A stretch of DNA of 64,000 bases, from positions 797,926 through 861,925 of the forward strand of contig VWZX01013781.1 of assembly GCA_013399015.1 (NCBI GenBank), written 5' to 3'. This DNA comes from Galbula dea (Eukaryota > Chordata > Aves > Piciformes > Galbulidae). The position numbers and the translations under genes were made by a program. Numbering within the stretch: position 1 is the first letter of the stretch; each line of letters opens with the position of its first letter. Shown piece by piece: positions 26,101 to 40,800 of this stretch. The notes beneath the pieces were generated by a model. It was not told the DNA's origin and did no database searches. It saw only the letters and a list, made by a program, of their open reading frames with translations.

Positions 26101-27455
26101 CACGGATAAACATCTCAGAATGACTCTCTCATTCCCAGACTGGCAAATGCTCCATTACCTACAGCCTTAGGGGGAGTTGTGGGGTATTTTAGTGTCGTAG
26201 AGCAGTGGTAGACATTACAGTTCATTGTCCTCTTATCTGCAGTCAGAGAGATCTGAAAATTTTTTAATTTAAATGATTGTGCACCTAGGTTCTAATGTGT
26301 GTGTGTGACTTTGTTTTAATAGAAAGCATAAAAGGTAGATTTAAAACATTAGAATGGTTAGAATTATGTTTTGGAGGTTTTCATAGGTTATTTGCTCTTC
26401 ATGTGTCTGCAAGAAGTACTTAATAAATTGGCAGACAGCTGTTTGATATATAAATTGTTGTCTGGTACTGATACAGCTTAACATTTTCCAACTGTGATCA
26501 GATGTATCTGAAATTGTTCACCTTTACTCTGAGAGACCTTTAGTTCCTCATTAATTCCAGTACTCCAGGAGAAGTTAACAACTCTGTGTAAAGCTTTGTA
26601 TTTCCAAAGAGCCATATTTAATTACCTAGTGGCTGGCCTTTATGTTGGCCTTTTTGTTGTGGTTTTTCTTTTTTTTTGTGAAATGCTAAGAAAAGTTCTT
26701 TGTGTCAGATTTGCTGGTGTTTTTGTATTGTTTCCCTGTAGTCTCCAAACTGGTAATTCCACTTGTTAAACTGGATTGCCTTTTGCAGTCTACTTTGTTG
26801 TGGGATTCTCCTTTGCTTCTCCCAGTACATTCCAGAAATTGTTTGCTTATAGGTAACTCTGTTTATAAGCTTGTTTCATTTCTGTTTGATGTTTGAAAAA
26901 GTTTTTCATAGCTCTTACCTTTTCTTTAGTTTTGCTGTGATATGCTAATCAAATGTTCCTTAACTAGTTCTAACTCAACAATTCATTAAATACAGCCAGC
27001 CAAGGGAATCCTTTGGGCATGCATCCTCATTCTTTGCTGTCTCTCTATTTCATTATTCTCAGGATTATAACATGAGAAAACTAATAAAGTGCGCTCTAGA
27101 GTGTGATGGGTGACTGTACATATGATGAACCTTCTGTTGAGACCTTAGTACCTTTGAAATTCACTGTGTTTCCTCTCAAAGCAGAGTTGACATTTAAAAC
27201 TATTTTAGGATTCTGTTCACTGAAACTTTGAGACTGGGACTACCATAGCTGATGAAATATTGAGCTTTCAGTGTGGGCTGGTAAAATAAAACAAACAAAA
27301 AGCCTGGTGACATCTACTGGAGGAGACAATTTTCTTTAAAAATGTTAACAGCGCTACTGTAGTCTTAATGTCAATCTAAAGTCCATTAAAAGACATTTTT
27401 CTTATTTGCAGTGTCTTCCTTTCTACTGCAGTTACTTGCCAAGGAAAATTGTGAT

Positions 27456-27488
27456 TATTTACTGTATTATTTACTGTGTATTTACTGT
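27456..27488 (+). repeat. Three near-tandem copies of TATTTACTGT
   Basis: The decamer starts at 27456, 27468 and 27479, a period of 11-12 nt. It is a small local duplication in the large intron. Confidence 0.85.
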
Positions 27489-30400
27489 ATCCTGTAGTGT
27501 GTGGCGTGCCTATGAGTGAGGGGAGATGAGTGCAGTCCTTCCAACCTCCTGCATCTTTTATCTGTCTTTGGGTTCTGTTTGGCACTGCCTAGGGTCAGAG
27601 GCTTGCCCTCATATGAAGATGCTCCATCTGGCTCCAAGCTCTTCCAGAGGATCCCTAATGAGTTTTAGGTTCCCATGCTGCATTTGTTGGTACCGTGATA
27701 CTTAACCCTACAGAGCAGCTTATATGCCCTTAAAAACTGGCCTGAAGTTGCAAAAACATCTTTCAAACTAGGTTGGTTTTATTTGCTTTTATTGTTTTAT
27801 TTAAGTAGTATACTGTAGGGATTTAATAGCCTGAAGAGTGGTATTTTGTAGGCTGCCTTTTGAATGAGTGGTTGGAGGTAAATGATGGCTCGTATCAGCT
27901 GTATCTTTTGGGCATGATTTTACAGTACATTTGACAAAGACGACCTAACTCTGGTCTTTGTCTTGCTAACATGGCAAAATGTTAGTGTTGCATATGCCAA
28001 CTTTTGTGTGGTCACCATTGGTAGAGAGAGTCCCCTCTCTGCTGTGCTGGAAACCCATGCTAAATATTGCTAGGTACTACAGGCTGGTTAAAATGTTTTA
28101 AAATATTTTTAATATGTTGGTGTTAAATTTGTAGAATTGTCTGAAGTCCCTCCTGCCCTCTCTCCTTCCAGACACTGAATCCCCAATGATTAAACAAGGG
28201 AGTTGGTTAAACCCTGTCTGGATGCTGGTTAGTGATCCCATATTTTGACTGTTTCTCCTGATGAATGGTGCTCATCCATCACAAATTTTCTTTGCTGAAA
28301 AGCAGCAGGATGGGGAAAAAAACAATAATTTGGCCATTTAAAAAATACTTTTCCAGACTCTCTACAATTACAAAGGCTTTTAGAAAAACCTGAATCAAGA
28401 TTGTTTCAATTATGAGTAATGTTTCATACCATACTGTATTTTAGCCTGAATGTCCTTTAGATTGGATTTGATGTCATGGCAATTATAATCACTTTTTGAT
28501 GTGTGTATTAGACAAGAATAGAAAATACAAACAAATACATCAAGGTTCCTGGCTGGTAAAGAGCCACTCTTGTGAAAAGCAAGAGATCATTAGACTTTTT
28601 TTTTTTTCTTTCATTAAACTTTGTTTTGGTTTGTGGAGTTTTACTTTAATATATTCTTCAGCCTTGTGACATTTATAAAGAATGTTTAAACCAACGACCT
28701 GCAGTGTCACGGGGAATTCTTGGGAATGATGAGGCTACAGTTCAGCCATGGTGCCTGGTCAGGTGGTGAGGTGGATCTCTTCTCAAAGTCTGTGTGCAGT
28801 TTTGAGGACTTCATGGTTGTGGTCTTCACCTTCCTGCTCCAGAAAGGAAAGTTCTCAGTGCTTTTGTGCTTTCCATTCCTGCCTAGGAGTAGAGAGGAAG
28901 AAAGTCTGTAATCTAATCTGTAATGTAATCTTCACCTAGAATTTCTCACTTGGTTGTTGTTGCAGCTTTGGTGTAAAAAGCAGTTATGGCAGCCTTGGCT
29001 GTGCACTTGGCTTCTAACTGCATCCTGCCTCTTCCTCCTTGGCACCCACACAAAGGGAAGCATTGGACAAAAAAGATGTTTGATGGGAATCTCTGTCTTG
29101 TGACTGCTGCTCAGATAAGGTGCAGGGACTGAAAACACTTTACCCACAAAGTCACGTCATAAATTATGTGTTTCTTTGGTTCCTGTTTGGAGAACAGTAT
29201 TTCAGACCCTGTGTTAGTTTCTCCTGAGAAACAGATGAGAGTGGTGCCAAAACTGTGAAGGCTTCCAGGAGGTAGACACTGAAATCAATTTGTCACTGTT
29301 GCAGGGGACCCTGCTTGTTTCCTGTAGAAACTTTAAGGGGGAAGGAAGAAAAAGTCACAAAGTGACTTCATCCAAGTGGGTTTGAACATTTTATAGTAGA
29401 ACTCGTAATAGCTTGTCAATAGTGGATAAACTTTTTTTTTACCTGCTAAGAGGGTGGGAAGGTACCATCTTCAAAATGCTGAAGAAAAATTAGGGAAAAA
29501 ATCTTGTTCAAGTCAAATGGTTGTGACTTGGTTTTCTTTCTGCATAGAGCATTAGGGCTTTGCTGTGACACTGGAAGTATTTGGTACACTAGCACAGTGT
29601 AATTTGAAATTTCAGTGCAATTTGAAATATAACAAAGAATTTTCCTTGAAATTATGTTTATATGCTAATAGGCATTATATTCCCCCAAACACTATTTGGT
29701 AACTCTTTATTCTGTCTGTGGAGTGCATCAGCTAGGATATGTAATGACTACTTGCATCATAGTACTTCTGGACAAATGGTGCAGAAGTTTTTATCCTTAA
29801 CGTGTTACCGAATGTTTTGTTTACTATCATTATGTTGAAATACTTCTATTTCTAGTTAAGTGCTTGGAGTTTCTGTGATCTTTAGCCTTTGTTCAGGTGT
29901 GTTGATGAAGCATGTGTTTTATTACCAAGTGTGCCATCATCATCACCTGGATTTAATTTTGCCCACCACTTTCCAAGTAATATCCTGCTTTTCTGGGGTT
30001 TCTAAGTCTCTCAAAATGCAATTATCTGGGCTGAAACATATGAGTAATGACTTAGAGTGTTCAAAAAACTTTGAATAAAGTTTCAGTTAAAAACTTCAAC
30101 TATTTTTGAGAAACAGCTGAGATGTTGGTTTTCCTCCTTAAATGTTTCTTAAAACTTGTTCAATAATAAACTTGATTTGCCATTGTTTACAGCTGAACTT
30201 CGAGATCTAGCAGCAGTGTTACTCTGATATCAGTAATTTGCCATATACTATTTTTGTGAAATTTCACCCAAAATGTGGTCATTTTGTAAGTGTGAAAACT
30301 CAACCATCTATGCATGTCTAGCAGAGGCCATGCACAGGCTGGTGTGCAGATCAGGCAGGTTCTGTGTGCACTGAGCTGGCTTCAGACTGAGCAGACTGAG

Positions 30401-33400
30401 CACAGCTGTCTGTGTTTGCTCTGTCTGGTGTCAGGTGCTGGTGCTAGGAGTGAGAAAGTGGCAATGCCAAAGGTGAGAAGAGGAAGAGGAGAGGTGGGAC
30501 AAGGTAGGAGTTCATGCAGGGAGCTAAGAGTTGAGGAAAATATGTCAGAGTTGTGATGTCCAGGTACATTAATGTGCATTGTCCTCCAGCTTTGTCTTTT
30601 CCTTTGCCTTAGTGGGTGCACATCAGACATCTTTCTGGAGGAGGGATGGCATGTGGAGAGAGTCAGGTTTCCATCCGAGGGGTTCTGGTGCAGCAAGTGG
30701 GGTGGGCAGTGTCAGAGTTGGCAGGAGGTGACCTCCAAGTCAGGCATTTAGTGGTCCTCTGGAGACTAGCGAGTGAGACCCCAAAATTTGTGTCTTCACC
30801 ACTAACCCTTAAGTAGTTGAACCCTCAAAACCCAAGAACTGTAGGAGTCTAGTGGAGCACCTGCATGTGCCACGTGGATGCAATGGCAAAGCAGAAGGAG
30901 GGCAGGGATCTGCAACCAAAACCTGCAGTTTGTTCTGTGTAGAGTGAGGTTGATGCTGTATAGTTACTCATAAGACTAAGCAAGCTGTTAATAATTTTAA
31001 TGGAGCTATTCTTTGTGATCATATAGAGCCGACCCTATGGAGAGGCTCAAAAGGAAGCAAATGTTTTGCATTCAGGCCAGGAGATAAATGAACACGTGTT
31101 AGAGTGCTACTACCCACTGACAGGGTTAAAAGAAATACCATTCAGCTCCCTATTCCTGTCTGGGAAAGAAGGCTGTGTAAAATAACAGATGCGGCCATGT
31201 GATTGAGGTTGGTATCATCACATATACTTAGGACACTTGATGAAGACAATTGCCATGAACATTGGAATACACTGACGATGTCGTTGCAGTATAATAAATG
31301 GTAGTGAGTCCAGTGTGTGCAGCCTCCTGAAAGTCATAGATATATTCCTTGGAAAACCTAGAGGCAGTACTTTAATTTGAGAATAACCTAGAATTTTAGT
31401 TAATCAGCGCTGAATCAGTCTTAAGGAAGAGAATAATTATCTGCTTCTTCAGCACAGTATTGAGAATGTATAAGCACTCTCAAGACCACAATCACATATT
31501 CTAGTACTTAGATGAATATAGTGTTCAAGGAAGGTAATAAGACATCCTAATGTGTCTTATCTTTTCTCCTAACCATGATTTAGCTGGCTAATTCTGTAAA
31601 CTGCCATTTGAGATAAACTTAACTGCATTATACTTCTTGCTGGTTTTGCTAGATCTTCTGGAAGCTTCCTAATACCAAGTAGCAGAGGGCAGATAGCCCT
31701 TCAGCAAAATTAAATGGGGTTTTTTTGGTTACTGGAATGCCAGGGCTTCATTCAATCCTTTTGCTTGAATTTTTGGACTTCTTGACACCTTCCTCTGCCC
31801 TCCCCTCACCTTTTGTTTTTTGAGCTGATAGTTTGTTGATTCTCTAGGTGTTTCTCACCAATGAGTCTCATGTCCTGCTGCTTTGGGGCAGGGGTCTCAC
31901 TGCCCCTTCTGCTAGTAGTGTTAGCTTCCCCATTCCCTGAAGAGGGAAGTGCAAGGTGTGTTGGACTGCAAAAAGAGATAGAAACTGAAACATATCACTG
32001 ACATTAAGAAACCAGTTCCCAGAAGAGGAGGAGCATGGGCTGGATATAGCAAAGGCTAGAAAGGTGACTGCTTTGCTTTTGCTTTTCAGGTTGGGCACAC
32101 TTGGTTTCTCTCTGTAGATCGTGCCATAGTGATATGGTGTCTTTTCTTCTCAACAATTTGTTTGCTACTTCTCATGCAGTTATAGGTATTTTGAGGGATT
32201 TTACATGTGATTCTTATTTGGAAAGGTAAATATATTTTCATTTTTAGGAGGGGTTTTTTTCTGTAGTTTGTGCTTTTGAATGCAGTTCCAAACACATGGG
32301 GTTTTCAAGAAATTTCTGTGTGTTTTCAGTAACTTTCCAACTTGATGATGTCAGGTTTCATCCCTTGCTGGCTCGTCCTGGGAATGAAGCTGATGGTTTA
32401 TTAATAACGCAGCTGAGGTTCCAGCACTGCCACTGAGGGTGGGTAAACACTCCTCTGCAGAGGGACAAGGCAGTGTACTTTTCACCTCTGCAGTTATGTA
32501 AGGTGTCCTCTACAATCTGTGTGTTTAACTCGGCCCTTGCTTTTTCCTTTCATTTGTAAAGCAATTGACCAGGTGTGAATCCCTAACAAGGAAGAGGCCC
32601 AGGAAGCCCCAGTTGGACTGGGAGCTCCAGTGGGTTGCTTAGTGCACATATGAGTGCAAGGTGACTTGTCCAGGGTGAAAATGTCCCGACAAGGAGTAGC
32701 AGAGGGACTTGTCAGTGGCAGATCAGGTTGCCCCTGTAGCAGTTCATGGCTGTTAGGCATCCAGCTCAAGACCTGGGGGCTGTGACACACCAGTGGCCAA
32801 GGCAGTCACTTGCTCCCAATGTGTTAGATTGGCTTTTCTCTGTAGCACATCAGTGGGTCCCTTGGTATGTAAGGGCCTTGCTATATCCTGCTGATGGTCT
32901 TTTCCATATGGTGGGGCTCTTCCAAATAATAGACCTTTTCCAAAACTCTTTTGATTCACTGCAACTCGCAAGTGAAGCATCTTCTTGAGGCTCCCTTGGG
33001 CATGTGACTCGCTGTAGGAGGCTAATGTAGTTAGTTTTACGGTGCTTTCCTCCTGTTTTCTTCTGATCTGGTCAGCCAGGCCCCTCACTGTCAAGGCATA
33101 TCTCCTGCTCCTTTTCAATGCCATATAAATGATGTTATGGCTTCTTCTGAGGTGTGTTAATATTCCAACTGCATTGTTGAGAGAACCATTGTCAGCACAC
33201 CAGCCTGTTGCCTGATCCTTGCTTGCTCACCATTTAGGCTCCCGGGCATCCGGGAAAGACCTGTCCTCACTACTTGCTGTTTCTTTTCTAACCTGGTTGC
33301 AGTGGAGGATGTGTGATATGGACATTGGAGGGCGTAGTGCATGTGCTGAGAATGTGGTGGCTTTCCTGAACAGGCCACCAAGAGAGAAATAAGATGTCTC

Positions 33401-33631
33401 AGGGCTTGACTGTCAGTTTTGCAGTTATCTTTGCCTGCCTTTTCACTGCAAAGTTGTGTTTCCAAACTAAAGGAGTTTAATCTCAGTCCTGTTGATATGA
33501 GCAAACATGCATTAAAGTCAGGATACATCTGCTTGAAGGCTTATGTGGGAATTGTAAAGGAGGTGTCTAAAGAGGTACATCAGGAAGTGGTGTCATGCCA
33601 AGCACATCATCTTCCTTAGTCTTCTTTCCTT

Positions 33632-33817
33632 AGAGGGTGCTAGAGCTCTGGAACAGGCTGCCCAGAAAGGTTGTGGAGTCTCCTTCTCTGGAGATTTTAG
33701 AACCTGCCTGGATGTGTTCCTGTGCCACTTGATCTAGGTGAATCTGCTTTAGCAGAGGAGTTGGACTAGATGATCTCCCGAGGTCCTTTCCAACCCTTGC
33801 CATTCTGTGATTCTGTG
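33632..33817 (+). mobile_element. CR1 LINE, short 3' end
   Basis: The sense CR1 terminus includes AGCTCTGGAACAGGCTGCCC, AGGTTGTGGAGTCTCC, GTTGGACTAGATGATCTCCC, GAGGTCCTTTCCAACCC and the closing CATTCTGTGATTCTGTG. The 3' signals are little changed, so this may be one of the younger insertions in the window. Confidence 0.95.
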
Positions 33818-36800
33818 TGCTGTTCTGCTACACCGCTGTTGCCTTTTCTTTTGCCAGCTGACCTGCAGTCAAACAGCTTATCTTCCTTTACTGGCCTTAC
33901 TTCTGAAATAGCTGTTTTTGTCTGCTTTTGAGATATTGAGAAAAGTTGAAGAAAATTGCCTCTTTCCAAACTCTTACCTTCTGTTACAGTTCAGTCAAAT
34001 TAAACTTATCGATAGACTGTGTTGCTTACCAGCAACAAATCCATGTCACCTCGAGTTAGCATGTGGTCCCACCTGCAATTTATACAACTCTCTTCTGTCT
34101 TCCATGAAGACACTCAATCCTCATGATAAGTGGGTGCGTTACAGCTGCCCAGCCATCAGTGAACTGTGTAGTGCTATATTGTGAGACTCCATAAAGGTTT
34201 TAGACATCTTTTCTATAATGCAGGAATCTGGGAATATGTTGACTTCTCTGAATGCGTGGAGTTGGAGAGCTTAACTCACAGCTTTGCTACTGCAGCCTGT
34301 CATGAGTCGCATGGCAGGCTGCATCTAATCCTTCCATGAGAGGAGCTCTATTTTTGTTAGAACCCTGCACAAGGAGACTTTGCATCCTGTGAAGAGTCTC
34401 ACCACCCCTGTAATAGAAACCAGACATTTGAGGAATTTTAACTAAATGAGGTCATGCTTCCCTCTGCTTTCTTTATTTTCATTCCATAGGAGTCTTCCCC
34501 TGTACTATGCATTGGCTGCCTCTCGTTCCATGAATCTTGCCTGCATGCGCCAGAGTGAAGATTTATTTCAAGGCTTGTCTGCAGTTGCTTGTGATGTACT
34601 GATCAATGCTGGTAGACAAACATGAGGCCAAGATAAAAATAACTGCTTCAGATTTTGAGTGCCAATGGAAAGGGGGGGGGAAGTAGGAAAAGAAAAATGA
34701 AAGGAGCTACGTAATTGAGGGAGAAATATTATTTGTTTTCCTATTATTCTCAAATTATTTTTAAGGCAGTAAACAAAGAAATAAAATAAATTGGGATTAG
34801 TTTAAACTGCTGTTTCTTTGTCTGAATTTTCTTTGGCTTAGTTGTTGGAGAAATCTGGAGGATGTTTGTCAGACTTGCAATTTCATAAGTGTCTGGGTTG
34901 TTTTTTTTTTTTTGGCATCTGCAGTATCTGCTCAAGTTCTTTCTCTTATGAGCAATTTAATACAGAGTGCACTTCCCTTGATATTGCAAGGCAAATTATT
35001 AAACCATTCTCTATAGCCATCCTTCTCCACATTTGTTTGAAAGAGCATCTTGAGAGACTTGGAGCTATTTGTGCAATGCAAATGTGCTCCTCAGTAGAAC
35101 ATTTTGCCTTTTTCCATTTAAATAAATATCTCCTATTAAATCTTTAGTATTAAGACACTAACATCATATAGACATTCTATCTTTTTGTAAGATTTCATTT
35201 CTACATTAATATTTTTCTGGTGTTTTTTTTTCCTGTAAGTTACAAGCAGTTCTTGTTCTCTAATTTTATGAATAAAATTATCATTTTTATGTTATCAGCT
35301 TTTAGTTTCTTACAAATAATTGAAAGCATTAGAAGAGAAGCTAAGGGGTTTTCTTAGATTGTTGGAAACTGAATCAAGCTGAAGTCATCTGAGACTTTTT
35401 GCCTTCTTTTCCTTTTCTACTTTTTCCTGAAATGGAAGTGCGTGGGTGCATATAAATATGTAAGCACACTCACTAACTTTGGTGGGTTGACTTGCAAGGT
35501 GTCTTTAGAAATACAGAATTAATTTCTCAGCAAAGTTTTAAGTTGGTTTTGTTGGTGGTTTTCGTTTGGGCTTTGTTGGTTGGTTGGTTGTGTTTTTTCC
35601 CCGAGAAAAACAGATCCAACAGCTGAAGTATTTCAAGTGTAATACAACAGATGTTTGTGGTTTTTTGAAATACATTTTTTTCCTTTAAGTCTTTGTGCTG
35701 GTAAGGTATATGGCAACAAGTGAAGTTTGAAGCATTTGAACTCTTCACTTGTATATTTTTTTCTTTCAGTATTTCTGCATTTGAAAAATAAAATTTTAAC
35801 AGGAGGCTTTGGGGTGGTAGAGTTAGTGTAGCAGAAGCTTAAGTATCTCAGAATACCCTATTGACTGGGTCTATTTTTAGCCCTTGGAGCGCAGGATTAT
35901 TGGAACCGGGAAGTTCCTGATTTATGCAATGGTGAAATTGTTAAACCGATTGGGTGAGACCACACACGTTCCTGATCAGAGTGTGCTGAGGAGCTGCTGA
36001 GGAGGAATCCCAAAGGAGAAGAAACAGTTTCTGCTCTTGTCAGGAGCTCTTTCAGAGGCGTATTTACGGCTTAGGTACTTCCACAGCAGCTGACACTGCA
36101 GTCTCTGTGGCTATTCTTGCATGCTGCCACCGCCCCAGACGGTGACCTGTGCTAGCTCTTGCTCTGCCAAGGTTTGCACAGTATGTAATATCTTCAGATA
36201 TCTAGTATCAAGCAGGTGATGTCTAGCTAACCAGCATGCCCACAGTTGCAAGTGCATTAATTTATTAAAATGTGATCTGATCTTTAAAACTGTGTGCAAG
36301 TTTGCTGCTGCAGCTCCACGACACAGGAAATCACATTTATTTTACTAGTTTTCTCAGTAGGAGGGGTGGTTGTGGCATCAGATGGTTATTAAAAATGGGG
36401 GTTTTGGTGTGTCTTTTCTCACTCTACTGAATATTTGGATCTTATTATGTCTAGCTGGAAACCAGAACACCTTTTTGCCCTTGTAGAATCAGTAGTTCTG
36501 ATGCTTTCTAAAATTATTCATGTATTGGAGGTCATATAGGGGGGTTTTGTGGTTTGTTTTTTGGGATGCTTTTTTTTCCTTCATAAGGCTGCTTGTTTAA
36601 TCCTGAGAGATCATACAATTTCATCTGCATTTGTTAGTTTTAGCTTGTTTTCATAAGGAAAGAGGTTTTGGATAATTGCACTATCTGTACTTTTGCCAGC
36701 AGCATCCTCACACCCTAATAACTTTTGAACACCCTGGCCAAGTTCAAGTGAAGTTGCTAGAAGCAAACATCTCAAAGACATAACAACAAACTTCTTACTG

Positions 36801-37671
36801 GTTGTGCAAAAATCAGTGTCTGGGTGGAAGAGAGGGGTCCAAATTAAGGATCCTGTTAAGGAAAAGGCTGGAGTGTGTACCGAGCCATTGCTGAGCATGG
36901 TCTGCCAGCAATGTGCACGCTTTGGCTGCCCCTTCAGGACATTCATGTCTTGAACAAGTTATATTTATCATGTGAGCTGTTTCCTGGACTATAGTTAGGA
37001 GAGGTGGAAGTGTGTTCTGGGGGAGAAGGAAGGAGGGAGGAAAAGGAGGAAGCCCAAAGATTAGGGAGAACAGAGGTAGAGGTAGTGGTGGTGGGGGAGC
37101 TGAAAACACCCTGGGAAGCGAGGTTGGGAATGAGGAGCAGATGTCTGCAAGGAAGCAGGCCTCCCTGTTTCTGCGTCTCATTGGATAACCTGTCTTTAAA
37201 GGTGATGGGTGATGGGGTGTCCCATGTCAGATGTAGGCTATGCTGTGGGGTACAGAAGGCATGCTCTGATATTTTCCACTAGTTGTGTCAATAAATTGCC
37301 TCAATTAACTTTTGGATTTGCAAGGTCAGCTTCAGACTGTATTTTCCCCGTTTCAACTGTCTAAAGAAAATAAAAATAATTTGGTTGGAAAATGATGGAT
37401 AACACTGGTGCTTTGATAGGATGGCAGATAACCATGGCTGTTGCCTTCCAAAAGTATGTTGTAAAGTGTGGACAAAGTCTTAATTTAGCTGCTAATGCAT
37501 GTCCCTCAGGCTTCAAACCTGAGACAGGCACGCTAGCAGAAGACAACATGATGATGTTGCATGGTGATGCTCCTTCTGTGAGAGCAGTGTTCAAGCACCA
37601 GGAGGTTGTGCAAAGGTGCAGCCCAGTTCCTCAGAGCTGTGCATGGTGGGAGGGCACAAGGCAGCTGGCAT

Positions 37672-37888
37672 AAGCGGAAACTAGGCAGGTTCAGACTGAA
37701 TATAAGGAAAATCACCTTCATTGTGAGGACAGCCAAGCAGTAGATAGATTTCTCAGTGAGGTTGTGCAGGCTTTACCCATGGAGATTTCTAACACCCAGC
37801 TAGAGGAAGGTAGTCTGACCCCAGAGCTGACCCTGCTGACCCAGGTCAGACTGGGGACTTCTTAAGGTCACTTCCAACCTTTATTAGT
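37672..37888 (+). mobile_element. Degraded CR1 3' end
   Basis: The fragment has CAGGTTCAGACTGAATATAA and GGAAAATCACCTTCATTGTG near its start, GTGAGGTTGTGCAGGC and CCATGGAGATTTCTAACACC in the middle, and AAGGTCACTTCCAACCT near its end. The order fits a sense CR1 end, but divergence is high and the terminal octamer repeat is lost. Confidence 0.7.
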
Positions 37889-40800
37889 GTCTCCTTTTGC
37901 CAAAAAACCCACCACCACGTTGTGCTGCAGAGGTGTCTTACAGCAGTTTTGGACTGGCTGTGTAGATTGCGACTGTTAACATTTACTAGTGAAACTTTTA
38001 TTGTGAGCATGCTAGGAATATGTATTGACCTCCATCTTAAAAGCAGAATTTAGTACCTGAGCAAATTGATTGTGGGTGATTCTCAGCTTAAAAGATAAAA
38101 GAAACATTGGTTTTCCTTTTTTATTTTTTTTAATTCAAACATTTTTATGAAAGATAAAGGTAATTCTAGTAAGTAAAACCTAACTCACTATTATGCATAA
38201 GCAATTCCCAGCCTGGGTCTGGATGAATTGTTATTATTGTTGTCACTGTTAAAGCAATAGTAAAATGCTGAATAAAGATGTGAATTTACAAAAATGCTCA
38301 AGACAGAGATGTGGCTGTACAACTTACAGGCAGGAAATGCATTCTTAGTATTTTAGTATGCAGTTACAGGGTGTTACTTCTGCACTCACCATGTTTTACT
38401 TATTTTAAAATTATAGTTCTTAGCACATACCTAGCTTTTAAAATATCCTGTAGTCTGTGGGTTGTCTTGTGCCATTGGGCAAACTACCCATTGTTCTTAA
38501 TAGAGAAATCTATTGAGTTAAAAAAAAAAAAGTCAGTGGTGTGACATGGCTTGTTAAGGGGTGTGGTTTTGATATTAAGCCAGCCAGGTAGCAGCTCTGT
38601 AGACCATTGCCACTGCAGAACTGGAGCCTCTTGTTGCTGTGCCTAGGTGATGGGCACTGGAGTCCTCTGAGTTCCCAGCTTCTTGGTACATCCTTTCTGT
38701 CTCCCACTTCTTTACTGGAATGAAGCCTGTGGCACATCTCTGGCACAAGCCACAGCATGTTCCCAGTCTGGATAGTAGGCAGTAGAAAAGTAGTTTTTCT
38801 CCTAAAACATGCCTGTAATGTGGCCCTATGCATTAGGCTAGGCTGGTTGTAGAGGACAAAGGGAGAGAAATGAAAGGTCAGAGGTAGGTACCATCCTTGC
38901 AGGATAAGGGGAGTAACAGAGTGCTGGGAATTTAATCTGATGTCTTTTCATTGTTACTATCCATTGCAGATAAGGAGACAGCCCATTGAAAGTGATTTTT
39001 TGGGGGGTAAACTTTCAGGGCAAGTGCATGATTGTTGGTAATCTTCCCTTCACAGGTTACAGGAGTTTCTAAGGACCAAGTTTCAAACCAATCTGTCTGC
39101 ACCCTCAGTTTCAGGACTCTGGTTCATATGTGGGAGCAGGTTAAAAATTGTGTGAAGCAATTATTTTCCGTGCTGCCTGCCTTGTCCTGATGACAGAGTT
39201 TGTGCAGCCATGTGCTGGGGAGGCTGAATGTCTTGTGGAGCAGCTCCTGAACTGCTGTGTTTTTAAGAGCTGTGGTAAACCATGCCTCACTCCAGGGGCT
39301 TGACATTGATGCCTCCCAAATTTAAAGCAATTTTGTCTCTGTATTTGTTATGAAATGGACTGCTAGAATAGCATACCTTTGCAAGAGTCCAAAGTAGACT
39401 CTTACTGTACATGTTGACCCAGCCAACATGTTGAATACCCTTGCATGTTTTGTACAGTTGCCTGTTCTGCTCTTTGGTTTACAGGTGCTGTCATCTTGGT
39501 TGGACTTCACATTTGACTATTTTAATAAACAAAAAAATCCAAGGTCCCATTTGACTGTGATGACACTACAAGTTTGAACTTGTAATGTTCTTGCAATGAT
39601 AGGTAGTTGGAAATCAGCCTGGTTCTTTGAAACTAATCTCATCAGGAGTTCACAGGGACATGGAACATTTGTTAAAAAATGAATGAAAAGTTGCTTATAG
39701 GCATTTTCCTGCAACCATTGTAGGTCTAAAAAGTAAAAGCTGGTCTCAGAATTCATTTAATTTTGGTAGCTAGGGCTGGATTAATCTGCTCACTATTTTC
39801 GGTGCTCATTCCCCTGCAGTTTATTTTGGGTCATTTCATTTCAACAAGGCTTGATCTGTTTACAGCGCATTCTATAGTAGCGTGACGGGGCCACACAGCT
39901 CTTCTGTAGTATGTTCATTGCTAACCAGGAGCTCAAAAAGCTAGTAAATGAGGCACAAACATGAATAAGTTTAGAGAGGACAGTACATTTTTGTATGGTT
40001 GGATTATTTTGGAAAGCTTTCTGAAATAACCAATCTTTTGTGCACTGTGGGTTGCTTTAAAGAGCTTGAAGCGATGGTATATAGTAGCTGTGTGCTTTGA
40101 GAGGTAAGAGTGGAGGGCTGGTTGAAGACACTCTTTAGGCTTGAGGTAGTTCAAAAGCTGCTGTGGTTGTTTGAGGAGCACTTTTGTTTCCAAAGGCTGA
40201 TATTTCCATCGGGTAGTTTGATTTTATTTTGCCAGTTTAGTTTTCAGATTTTCTGTGTGAGCCATTCATATGCAAGAAAAAGGTTAAATAGATCTCAGTT
40301 AAAAATATCTTAGTTAGTTGGCCTCATCAGCCAATGCAAAAGCTTATGCCCGTTGCCTGTGCTGATCAGGCTCCAGTTTAATGTTATGATGGTGATGGCC
40401 TCGTTCCCTCCAAATGGAAGAGCCAGCCATCTTCTTTGCCTATCACATCATGACTGCTGCTTGTTCTGCCCTGCCAGTTGACAAAGTAACGTTCCTTTTG
40501 TGAACTTCATTAGACCAGACAGCATTAGTGACTCGCACAACAGAAGTCAGAAGGAAGGCAAGGTGTCCTGAAAATGGCTGCATCTATACTACCATGTTAA
40601 AACAGCACCAAGAAGTGTTGCTGAGAGCTGAGACCAGTTTTTTTCTTAAATTTTTAGTGTTCTTGAACTCTTTTGGCCTCTGCCATTCAGCATACTGCTA
40701 AGCAGTGGCCAGGCACCGTTCAGGAAAGGGCTGGTCTCAATAGTTTAATAATGTGGAAATAGCTGTTTACATTCCCATCAGGCTCGGTGCAGACGAACCT